22,511 nucleotides of DNA from JANMAT01 sp031359995 (GTDB lineage Bacteria; Actinomycetota; Acidimicrobiia; Acidimicrobiales; Ilumatobacteraceae). Of this stretch, positions 17,153-22,511 are shown piece by piece. Numbering within the stretch: position 1 is the first letter of the stretch; every line of letters starts with the position of its first letter. The stretch is from assembly GCA_031359995.1 (NCBI GenBank), contig JANMAT010000050.1, positions 1 to 22,511 of the forward strand, read 5' to 3'. The notes under the pieces were generated by a model that was given only the letters and a program-made list of their open reading frames with translations, was not told the DNA's origin and searched no databases. A program made the position numbers and the translations under genes.

Positions 17153-17178
17153 GCCACCGGTCGCCTGCCGCCGGTGGC
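17153..17178. terminator. Hairpin between convergent serC and DUF222/HNH genes
   Basis: GCCACCGG (17153-17160) and CCGGTGGC (17171-17178) form a perfect 8-bp GC-rich stem with a 10-nt loop, 36 bp after the serC stop. A second short stem (CCGCC 17182-17186 / GGCGG 17193-17197) surrounds the stop codon of the opposing gene. There is no U-tract, as is usual in actinobacteria, so terminator function is inferred from position and symmetry. Confidence 0.5.
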
Positions 17179-17189
17179 CGCCCGCCGTC

Positions 17190-18404
17190 TCAGGCGGTGC
17201 GCCGCCGGGGCGGCCCGGTGGTCATGGTCTTGCCGTCGGGCGTGGCCAACGTGACCTCACGGTTCGGGCCGACATCGAGCACCCATCCGCGGTCGTGCAC
17301 GTGGTGGTGGTGCTTCGTGCACAACGGGAACAGGTTCGCCAGGTCCGTGCGACCGCCCTTCGACCACGCCACGAGGTGGTGCAGAATGCAGTCGTCGTAC
17401 GGGACCGAGCAGCCCGGTACGCCGCAGGTGGCGTAGAGCGCAGAGAGGGCCCGCCGTTGGGCGCGGCTGGCGTGGCGCCGGGTGCGGCCGAGGTCCATCT
17501 CGCCCGGCGCATGCAGCACGACACCGTTGCGCACCACGACCAGGTTCACGTCGAGCTTCCCCTGCAGGCCCGCCAGCACACGTGGGTCGATCTCGATGCC
17601 GGGCAAACCCCAGTCGATGGTGGCCACGCCACCCGGTGCGATGTCGGTGAGGTCGACGATGCCGGTGACGTCCACCCGCACCTTGGCCCCGCCGTGGAGG
17701 ACGAGATCGGCGAAGGCCAGCGCCCGCAGGTGCTGTTGCCGGGCGATCGGATCGGACGGTGCGGTGTCAGGGTGGCGGTCGTGGAAGAGCGACTCGGTGC
17801 GGGCCTTGATGGCGTTGGCCAGCAGCAACCCGGCCGCCGGGTCGAACTCGCCGTGGAGGCACCACATGCCCGAGTCGCGGTCCACCCACAAGGCCAGCCG
17901 GGTCGCCTCGCGCTGGCGGCGGATCTGCTCGTCGGGATCGCGCGGTGCGCGGACGCGATCACGGACACGACGCACGTGCTCGCGGTAGCGGTCGACGGCG
18001 AGCCGTTCGCCCACCACCACGAGCTGGTGCGCACCAGCGAGGAAGCAGGCCCGCTCGTCGGCCGTGAGCAGCGTGAGCGAGCGCAGGATGACGTCGATGT
18101 GGGCCCCCGACAACCGACCGCACGCCAACGCCTCGGCCAACGTCGGGCACTCGTCGGTGAGCCCCGCCCGCTTCACGAGCGTCTCCGCGTCACGGAACGG
18201 CACCTGCAAGGCATGCGCCAACCCGAGCTCGGGCGTGACCGAGAGCTGCGCGTACGCGCCGGCCAACCGCGTTTGCTGCGCATCGACCCAACGCGCGGCC
18301 GCGGCCACGTCGGCCAGCGCGGCATCGAGCGTGGCGATGTCGGCGAGCGCGACATCGACGGCCTGGACCCGCCCGATCCGCTCGCACACCGACAACTCGC
18401 TCAT
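17190..18404 (-). CDS. DUF222 domain protein with C-terminal HNH endonuclease domain
   Basis: A 404-residue protein of the DUF222/HNH family, which is expanded in actinobacterial genomes. Residues to about 300 form the helical DUF222 region (LADIATLDAALADVAAAARW..., LACGRLSGAHIDVI, DPAAGLLL). The HNH nuclease at about 327-374 has zinc Cys pairs C327/C332 (CGVPGC) and C362 with following His, catalytic H342/H343 in ILHHLVAW, and N357 in ANLFPLC, followed by HHHHVHDRGW. The fold implies metal-dependent DNA cleavage, but the cellular role of the family is not established. ATG 18404 is preferred over the upstream in-frame start at 18434 because TAGGGT lies 7 nt upstream. No repeats or other mobile-element marks flank it. 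Confidence 0.92.
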   Translation of the reverse strand: MSELSVCERIGRVQAVDVALADIATLDAALADVAAAARWVDAQQTRLAGAYAQLSVTPELGLAHALQVPFRDAETLVKRAGLTDECPTLAEALACGRLSGAHIDVILRSLTLLTADERACFLAGAHQLVVVGERLAVDRYREHVRRVRDRVRAPRDPDEQIRRQREATRLALWVDRDSGMWCLHGEFDPAAGLLLANAIKARTESLFHDRHPDTAPSDPIARQQHLRALAFADLVLHGGAKVRVDVTGIVDLTDIAPGGVATIDWGLPGIEIDPRVLAGLQGKLDVNLVVVRNGVVLHAPGEMDLGRTRRHASRAQRRALSALYATCGVPGCSVPYDDCILHHLVAWSKGGRTDLANLFPLCTKHHHHVHDRGWVLDVGPNREVTLATPDGKTMTTGPPRRRTA

Positions 18405-18411
18405 GCCGACC

Positions 18412-18417
18412 ACCCTA
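18412..18417 (-). promoter_or_regulatory. -10 box, leaderless promoter of the DUF222/HNH gene
   Basis: TAGGGT on the minus strand, then 7 nt, then ATG 18404. It is a good match to TANNNT and has no Shine-Dalgarno after it. Confidence 0.5.
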
Positions 18418-18708
18418 GAGAAACGGTGTGACAAGGTTCCCGGCCGTTGACGCGGAGATCGTGGAGAGATGCGACGGCAACGCCCATGCTCTGATGGCTG
18501 CGTGGTTGATGGCTGCGTGGTTGATGGCTACGTGGTTGCTGGGTTCGAAGGCGCCGTGGTCGTCGACACTGCCGTGACGGTTGTCGACGCCACCGAGGAG
18601 ATGGAGGAGCCTGACTTGACGGTTCCGGCGGAGCCGCAAGGTCAGCCGGCCTTCGGCAAGTGACGGCACGCCCTCGGGAACCCCGTGTCGGTCAGACCGG
18701 GCCTCACG
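18418..18708. other. Non-coding gap downstream of the DUF6886-like remnant
   Basis: About 290 bp between the DUF222 promoter and the pseudogene's C-terminal end. It holds the 15-bp tandem repeat (18492-18536). Short open frames exist on both strands but none looks like a conserved protein, and I see no tRNA. The rest has no structure that I can support. Confidence 0.5.
18492..18536. repeat. Three tandem copies of a 15-bp unit
   Basis: TGATGGCTGCGTGGT occurs at 18492-18506 and 18507-18521, then once more at 18522-18536 with one change (G to A, GCTACG). The period is a multiple of three, so it reads as a 5-residue repeat (DGCVV on plus, AINHA on minus). Neither strand has a recognisable gene here. 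It lies in the only long gap of the window. Confidence 0.85.
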
Positions 18709-19097
18709 GCCGGGCTGGGCGTTGGCCGAGCGCACACTGCTGGCCCCATCGGTCGGACCCGATCAGATCGTGCAACGGCCACAGGGACGGCAGACCCTTC
18801 AGTTCGATGCCCGCGCCCATGTGGGCGTCGAGCAGATTGCCGACCGGCTCCACCGCGATCGGCTCGACCACCTCGACGGCGTGCACCCGCCTGGCTGCCG
18901 TGTGGACGGTCGCGGCGAAGGCGCCGCGCTCGCCGTCGGCGCGCCACCACGCCGTCACCCGCCGACACTGCCGTGGGAACCAGTACAGCGCTGCGTGTTC
19001 GGCATGGAGCCCACACCGACGGCGGCTGGTCGCGACTCGTCAGCGGGACCTGGCGCACGAACCGACGGATGGTCGGGTCCTCGCCGAAGGGGAACAC
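18709..19097 (-). pseudogene. Decayed DUF6886-like gene (frameshifts plus internal deletion)
   Basis: Three pieces in three different minus-strand frames line up, in order, with the DUF6886 family as I remember it. Piece 1, from GTG 19097: FPFGEDPTIRRFV then QPPSVWA. Piece 2, after a shift near 19010 that looks like loss of 2 bases: HAEHAALYWFPRQCRRVTAWW, later RRVHAVE, then VVEPIAVEPVGNLLDAH, AGIEL and LPSLWPLHDLIGSDRW. Piece 3, after a further shift near 18735: VRSANAQPG, the usual C-terminal signature (VRxxNAQP). Between RRVHAVE and VVEPIAVEP about 35-40 residues of the family's central region appear to be missing. Three intact family signatures in the right order make chance unlikely. The function of the family is unknown. 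Assembly error could explain the frameshifts but not easily the deletion. Confidence 0.75.
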
Positions 19098-19186
19098 GTG
19101 CCGCCGGCACGGCGAGATCGTGACACCCGCGGACGAGCGGCCGTCGACCCGGGTTGACACCGCCCGCCGCAGCCCGCACACTGATC

Positions 19187-19212
19187 TATAACAACGTTCT
19201 ACAGGGGGCCCC
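19187..19212 (+). promoter_or_regulatory. Promoter/operator-like region before the carotenoid oxygenase
   Basis: TATAAC (19187-19192) is a possible -10 box; with a start near 19199 it gives a short leader ending in AGGGGG (19203-19208), 4 nt before GTG 19213. The same bases form an imperfect dyad, TATAAC-AAC-GTTCTA (19187-19201), with arms matching at 5 of 6 positions and a 3-bp centre. This is similar in style to TetR-family operators. TTGACA at 19154-19159 is too far upstream (27 nt) to pair as a -35. Confidence 0.35.
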
Positions 19213-20565
19213 GTGACGACGACCGAGAACCGCTACCTGGACGGCAACTTCGGCCCGGTGGCCGAGGAGACCACGGCGTTCGACCTGCCCGTCACGGGCA
19301 CGCTGCCCGACGCGCTCGACGGTCGGTACCTGCGCAACGGGCCCAACCCGGTGGCGCCCGTCGACCCGCTCCTGCACCACTGGTTCGTCGGCACCGGCAT
19401 GGTGCACGGTCTGCGCCTGCGGGGTGGCAAGGCCGAGTGGTACCGCAGCCGCTACGTGCTCGGCGACGCCGCGGCCGACACCCTCGACCGCCCCCGGGTC
19501 CCCGGGCCGCGTGACGCCGTGTTCGGCGGCGGCTCGCCCAACACCAACGTCATCGGCGCCGGCGGCACCACCCTGGCCATCGTCGAAGCGGGCGGCTACC
19601 CCATGGAGCTCACCGACGAGCTCGAATCGGTGCGCTACCACGACCTGAACGGCACGTGGGCCGGCACGTTCAGCGCCCACCCGAAGCTCGACCCGGTGAC
19701 CGGCGAGCTGTTCGTGGCCGCCTACTCACCCTTGTTCGGCCCCGAGGTCTCGTACCAGGTGATCAGCCCCGACCGGCGCGTCACCCACAATCAGCGCATC
19801 GCCGTGGGCGACGCCATCATGCTGCACGACATCGCCATCACCGAGACCCGGGCCGTCATCTTCGACCTGCCCGTCACCTTGAGCGGCGAGGCGCTGGAGC
19901 AGGGCTACCCGCTGCCCTACCGCTGGAACCCCGACCACCCGGCCCGCGTCGGTGTGCTGCCGCGCTACGGCACCGCCGACGACCTCGTGTGGTGCGAGGT
20001 CAGCCCCTGCTACGTGTACCACCCGATGAACGCCTACGACCTCGCCGACGGGCGCATCGTGCTCGACGTGTGCCGCCACCCGAAGATGTTCGCCACCGAC
20101 CGCAACGGTCCGTTCGAGGGCCCGCCCGTGGTGGAGCGGTGGACGATCGACCCCGTCGCCGGCAAGGTGCACGAGGAACGCCTCGACGACACCAGCCAGG
20201 AGTTCCCCCGCGTCGACGAGCGCCTCGTCGGCCGCCCCCACCGCTACGGCTACACGGCGGCGTTCGGCACCAGCGGCCCCGAGCACCGCGGCCTCACGAA
20301 GTGGGATCTGCACGCCGGCACGAGCACCGGTCACGACTTCGGCCCCGGCCGCTCCTCGGGCGAGGCCGTGTTCATCCCCCGCACCCCCCACGCGGCCGAG
20401 GACGACGGCTGGATCATGAGCCTCGTGCACGACCGCGCCGCCGACCGCAGCGAGCTGGTGATTCTCGACGCGCAGGACTTCGCCGGCCTGCCGGTGGCCA
20501 CGGTGCACCTGCCCGTGCGCGTGCCGTACGGCTTCCACGGAAACTGGGTGCCTGCGCCGGGTTGA
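19213..20565 (+). CDS. Carotenoid cleavage oxygenase (RPE65/CCD family)
   Basis: A 450-residue non-haem iron dioxygenase that cleaves double bonds of carotenoids, apocarotenoids or related stilbene/lignin-type alkenes. The seven-bladed propeller family is shown by GTLPDALDGRYLRNGPNP at the N-terminus and by four iron-ligand histidines: H156 (FSAHPKLD), H205 (MLHDIAI), H270 (YVYHPMNAY) and H442 (YGFHGNW). Second-shell acidic residues appear at E330 (EFPRVDERLVG) and E384 (SSGEAVF). The length is normal and there is no signal peptide, so it is cytosolic or membrane-peripheral. GTG 19213 follows AGGGGG at a 4-nt spacing. No carotenoid synthesis genes lie in the window, so the substrate is not defined by context. 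Confidence 0.95.
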   Translation: MTTTENRYLDGNFGPVAEETTAFDLPVTGTLPDALDGRYLRNGPNPVAPVDPLLHHWFVGTGMVHGLRLRGGKAEWYRSRYVLGDAAADTLDRPRVPGPRDAVFGGGSPNTNVIGAGGTTLAIVEAGGYPMELTDELESVRYHDLNGTWAGTFSAHPKLDPVTGELFVAAYSPLFGPEVSYQVISPDRRVTHNQRIAVGDAIMLHDIAITETRAVIFDLPVTLSGEALEQGYPLPYRWNPDHPARVGVLPRYGTADDLVWCEVSPCYVYHPMNAYDLADGRIVLDVCRHPKMFATDRNGPFEGPPVVERWTIDPVAGKVHEERLDDTSQEFPRVDERLVGRPHRYGYTAAFGTSGPEHRGLTKWDLHAGTSTGHDFGPGRSSGEAVFIPRTPHAAEDDGWIMSLVHDRAADRSELVILDAQDFAGLPVATVHLPVRVPYGFHGNWVPAPG

Positions 20566-20568
20566 CCG

Positions 20569-20590
20569 CCGGGCGGGACCTCGTGCCCGG
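20569..20590 (+). terminator. Short hairpin after the carotenoid oxygenase stop
   Basis: CCGGGC (20569-20574) pairs with GCCCGG (20585-20590) across a 10-nt loop, 3 bp after the TGA. The stem is only 6 bp and has no U-tract, so this is a weak terminator call. Confidence 0.3.
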
Positions 20591-20598
20591 TCGTTCGG

Positions 20599-20604
20599 TA
20601 GCCT
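20599..20604 (+). promoter_or_regulatory. -10 box upstream of the PAC2 gene
   Basis: TAGCCT is followed by 7 nt and then GTG 20612, the first codon of a 6-codon open frame. A transcript starting there would have a 17-nt leader before the PAC2 GTG at 20629, including GAGGAG (20618-20623) 5 nt upstream of that GTG. Confidence 0.45.
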
Positions 20605-20611
20605 CGGGCTC

Positions 20612-20632
20612 GTGAACGAGGAGCAGCGGTGA
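20612..20632 (+). CDS. Possible leaderless upstream mini-ORF (6 codons) coupled to PAC2
   Basis: GTG AAC GAG GAG CAG CGG TGA would encode MNEEQR. Its TGA overlaps the PAC2 GTG as GTGA, and it starts exactly where the TAGCCT box predicts transcription to begin. Leaderless short ORFs ahead of genes are known in mycobacteria. Here the same bases also supply the GAGGAG ribosome site, so the open frame may be chance. Confidence 0.3.
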   Translation: MNEEQR

Positions 20633-21489
20633 GCGAGGTCACGTGGCACGCCACGCCGACGCTGCGCCGCCCCCTGTTCATCGCCGGGTTCGCCGGGTTG
20701 TTCGACATCGCCGAGACCGCCACGGCCGCGCTCACGCACCTGGCGTCGCGCGGCCGACCCGAGACGATCGCCTCCATCGATCCTGAGCACTTCTTCAACT
20801 TCACCCGCCACCGGCCGCACGTGAAGCTCGGCGAGGACGACGTGCGCCGCATCCGCTGGCCGGCCAACGAGGTCGCCGTGCTCGACGATCCGGCCGGCGT
20901 GCACGATCTGGTGCTGCTGGCCGGCCTCGAACCCGACATCCGCTGGCGCTCCTTCGCCGAGGCCGTGCTCGACGTGGCGCGTCGGCTCAACTGCGAGCTC
21001 GTCGTCACCGTGGGCGCCATGGCCGACGCCGTTCCCCACACGCGCCAACCCCAGGTCATCGGCTCCACCACGAACGAACGGCTCGCCCGCAGCCTCGGCC
21101 TGTCGCCCCCGCGCTACCAGGGCCCCACCGGCGTGGTCGGCGTGCTGCACGACCTGCTGGACCGCCGCAAGGTACCGGCGGTTTCGCTGCGCGTCCCCGT
21201 GCCGCACTACGCGGCGGGCGCCGAGCACCCACTCTCGACCCAGGCCCTGCTACGCCACCTGGAGCACGTCACCGGGGTACCCACGGGCCACGCCACCCTC
21301 GATGACGAGGTCGCCCGGCAGCGCCGCCGGCTGGACCGCGCCGTGGCCGCCGACAACGACGCCGGCCAGTACGTGGCCGCCCTCGAGCAGCGCTACGACG
21401 AGCGCGTGGTCGACGAGCTGCCCTCGGGTGACGACCTCGCCGCCGAGCTGGAACGCTTCCTGCGCGACCAGGACGACGACGGCGGCTGA
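20629..21489 (+). CDS. PAC2 (proteasome assembly chaperone 2)-family protein
   Basis: A 286-residue actinobacterial PAC2 protein. The opening RRPLFIAGFAGLFDIAETATAAL and the later IDPEHFFNFTRHRPHV, VLLAGLEPDIRW, VVTVGAMADAVPHTR and GPTGVVGVLHDLL are characteristic. The core covers about 10-225, and an acidic, helical tail (from about 225, ending LERFLRDQDDDGG) follows. Eukaryotic relatives assist 20S proteasome assembly. In actinobacteria the role is not established, although the phylum has proteasomes. GTG 20629 is supported by GAGGAG 5 nt upstream. The stop lies 16 bp from the convergent alpha/beta hydrolase. No proteasome or Pup genes are in the window. Confidence 0.9.
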   Translation: MSEVTWHATPTLRRPLFIAGFAGLFDIAETATAALTHLASRGRPETIASIDPEHFFNFTRHRPHVKLGEDDVRRIRWPANEVAVLDDPAGVHDLVLLAGLEPDIRWRSFAEAVLDVARRLNCELVVTVGAMADAVPHTRQPQVIGSTTNERLARSLGLSPPRYQGPTGVVGVLHDLLDRRKVPAVSLRVPVPHYAAGAEHPLSTQALLRHLEHVTGVPTGHATLDDEVARQRRRLDRAVAADNDAGQYVAALEQRYDERVVDELPSGDDLAAELERFLRDQDDDGG

Positions 21490-21505
21490 GCGCGGACCCG
21501 ATCGG

Positions 21506-22261
21506 TCACCCCAACGACGCCCAGAAGTGCTCAAGGGTGCGGGCGCCGCGCGCCGGGTCCTGGCACATCCACCAGTGCCCGACGCCGTCGAGCTTGGCGA
21601 CCTCGGCACCGGCCCGCTCGGCCGACGCCGTGGCCAGCGACTCGTCGCCGACGTAGTGGTCGTCGCTGGCGATGACCACGAGCCCGGGCCGGCGGGCCGC
21701 ATCGACGAGGTGCTCGAACAGGTCGGCCATGACCGGCTGCGCGGCCGAGCGGTAGAGAGCGAGGATGCAGCGCCCCATCTCCGCGTCGCACCCCGCGGCC
21801 ATGTCGGCGGCCACGTCAGTCGGGATGCTGAGCGACGCATACAGCGCGGCGCGCTCGGCCGCCGTCGCCGCCACCATGCCGGCCACCGCTTCCTCGCCGA
21901 CGCCGGGGGTCTGCCACGCCTGGGCGGCGTCGTGCCACACGTAGTCGGGGTGGAGCAGCCCGGCGCAGTCGGCCGCCCACGTCGCCACGGCATCGGGCTG
22001 GTGGGCCAGCAGGCTGTACACGTGGCCGGCGCCCCAGTCATGGCCGACCAGGTGGATGGGGCCGGGCAGCGTCGCCAGCTCGGCCACCAGCCAGTCGCGG
22101 TACTCCACGCGCGTGGCGCCCCAACCCGCCGGCGTGGGCGCACCGAACCCGGGCGGTGACAGCAGCACGACGTCGTCCACGCCCCGGGCGCGCAGGGCCT
22201 CGACGAGCGGGCCCCAGATGGCGGCGGTCTCGGGGTTGCCGTGGACGAACACGTGGGTCAT
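21506..22261 (-). CDS. Alpha/beta hydrolase, haloalkane-dehalogenase/epoxide-hydrolase-like
   Basis: A 251-residue cytosolic alpha/beta hydrolase. The oxyanion-hole motif is HGNPE (7-11). The nucleophile elbow is G73-H-D75-W-G77, so the nucleophile is Asp, not Ser, as in haloalkane dehalogenases and epoxide hydrolases. The acid is probably D200 or D201 (IASDDHYV) and the base H229 (GVGHWW). A cap region lies at about 105-185. These features point to hydrolysis of C-halogen or epoxide bonds, but substrate cannot be read from the sequence. ATG 22261 gives MTHVFVHGNPE and follows TACGCT at 8 nt. The gene diverges from the CMD-like gene with 73 bp between starts. Confidence 0.9.
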   Translation of the reverse strand: MTHVFVHGNPETAAIWGPLVEALRARGVDDVVLLSPPGFGAPTPAGWGATRVEYRDWLVAELATLPGPIHLVGHDWGAGHVYSLLAHQPDAVATWAADCAGLLHPDYVWHDAAQAWQTPGVGEEAVAGMVAATAAERAALYASLSIPTDVAADMAAGCDAEMGRCILALYRSAAQPVMADLFEHLVDAARRPGLVVIASDDHYVGDESLATASAERAGAEVAKLDGVGHWWMCQDPARGARTLEHFWASLG

Positions 22262-22269
22262 GGCGTCGC

Positions 22270-22275
22270 AGCGTA
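22270..22275 (-). promoter_or_regulatory. -10 box, leaderless promoter of the alpha/beta hydrolase
   Basis: TACGCT on the minus strand, 8 nt before ATG 22261, with no Shine-Dalgarno. It matches TANNNT. Confidence 0.45.
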
Positions 22276-22334
22276 CCCTCGGCGCCGGAACCGCCCGCTC
22301 GCCGGCCGGCGGTGCTCGAGAGGGGGAGTGGGTC

Positions 22335-22511
22335 ATGCCCAGGTTGCGACAGGTGCCCAAGGCCGAGGTGACCGACGAGCTGGTCCTCGGCATGTACGAG
22401 CGGCTGTTCGACGGGCGCGACCCCGGGGCCGAGCCGGGCACGGCCACGGGCACGCCGGGCGACTGGTGGACGGTGTTCGCACTCGTGCCCGACGTGTTCC
22501 GCCACGCCGTG
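22335..22511 (+). CDS. Carboxymuconolactone-decarboxylase-like protein (3' end outside window)
   Basis: Only the first 59 residues are present: MPRLRQVPKAEVTDELVLGM, then ERLFDGRDPGAEPGTATGTP and DWWTVFALVPDVFRHAV at the edge. The PGTATGTPGDWWTVFALVPDVF stretch matches actinobacterial CMD/AhpD-like proteins as I remember them. The catalytic Cys-x-x-Cys/His region would lie beyond the window, so peroxidase versus decarboxylase function cannot be judged. ATG 22335 is well supported by a purine-rich site (GAGAGGGGGAG, 22318-22328) 6 nt upstream. This is one of the few clear Shine-Dalgarno sequences in the window. Confidence 0.8.
   Translation, partial: MPRLRQVPKAEVTDELVLGMYERLFDGRDPGAEPGTATGTPGDWWTVFALVPDVFRHAV

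Noticed and set aside
17190..18404. HNH domain as evidence of a homing endonuclease or mobile element.
   Set aside because: The DUF222/HNH architecture is a common chromosomal family in actinobacteria, and there are no flanking repeats, intron or target-site duplication.
18537..18570. GGTTCGAAGG motif resembling a tRNA T-arm.
   Set aside because: The flanking bases do not form the 5-bp T stem, and no acceptor or anticodon arm can be folded around it.
18469..18663. 64-codon plus-strand open frame containing the DGCVV repeat.
   Set aside because: It has no recognisable domain, no ribosome site or -10 box at the usual distance, and is largely made by the 15-bp tandem repeat.

Overview
The window is very GC-rich, with strong G/C preference at third codon positions and frequent GTG starts. 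It is densely packed with short intergenic gaps. Its gene content is actinobacterial: a mycobacterial-type SerC, a DUF222/HNH protein, an actinobacterial PAC2 protein, a UvrD-like helicase with a C-terminal HRDC domain, and a secreted protein carrying a GQTVPNAVV...THLVVD.VGYF module. An uncultured or marine/freshwater Acidimicrobiia member is my best guess. That placement rests on recalled family resemblance, not on a search. Many starts have a TANNNT-like -10 box about 6-8 nt upstream and no Shine-Dalgarno, which suggests widespread leaderless transcription.

Layout. 1-2796 (+): UvrD/Rep-type SF1 helicase, probably running in from before the window. 2929-3120 (+): small [3Fe-4S] ferredoxin. 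3150-6314 (-): secreted S8 protease with a fibronectin-III-like tail. 6422-8008 (-): SerA. 8186-8659 (+): small secreted single-module protein. 8720-9829 (+): membrane-anchored TIM-barrel-like orphan. 9839-14668 (-): three overlapping genes encoding a MoxR-type AAA+ ATPase, a 901-aa HEAT/LRV-like repeat protein and a DUF2201 putative metallopeptidase/VWA protein. 14770-15960 (-) and 15980-17116 (+): an AspC-type aminotransferase and SerC, divergent with only 19 bp between their starts. 17190-18404 (-): DUF222/HNH protein. 18405-19212: the only sizeable gap, with a 3 x 15-bp tandem repeat and a decayed DUF6886-like pseudogene. 19213-20565 (+): carotenoid oxygenase. 20629-21489 (+): PAC2 protein with a possible leaderless 6-codon upstream ORF. 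21506-22261 (-): alpha/beta hydrolase with an Asp nucleophile. 22335 to the edge (+): start of a carboxymuconolactone-decarboxylase-like protein.

How the genes work together. SerA and SerC supply the first two steps of phosphorylated serine synthesis; SerB is not in the window. AspC, which should share the glutamate/2-oxoglutarate pool, is locked to SerC by the tiny divergent gap. The AAA+/repeat/DUF2201-VWA trio is the best candidate for an under-described system: a MoxR-type ATPase with a metal-binding VWA partner and a very large repeat scaffold made from one translationally coupled operon. The remaining genes look like independently transcribed housekeeping or accessory functions. I see no insertion sequence, prophage, CRISPR array, tRNA or rRNA.
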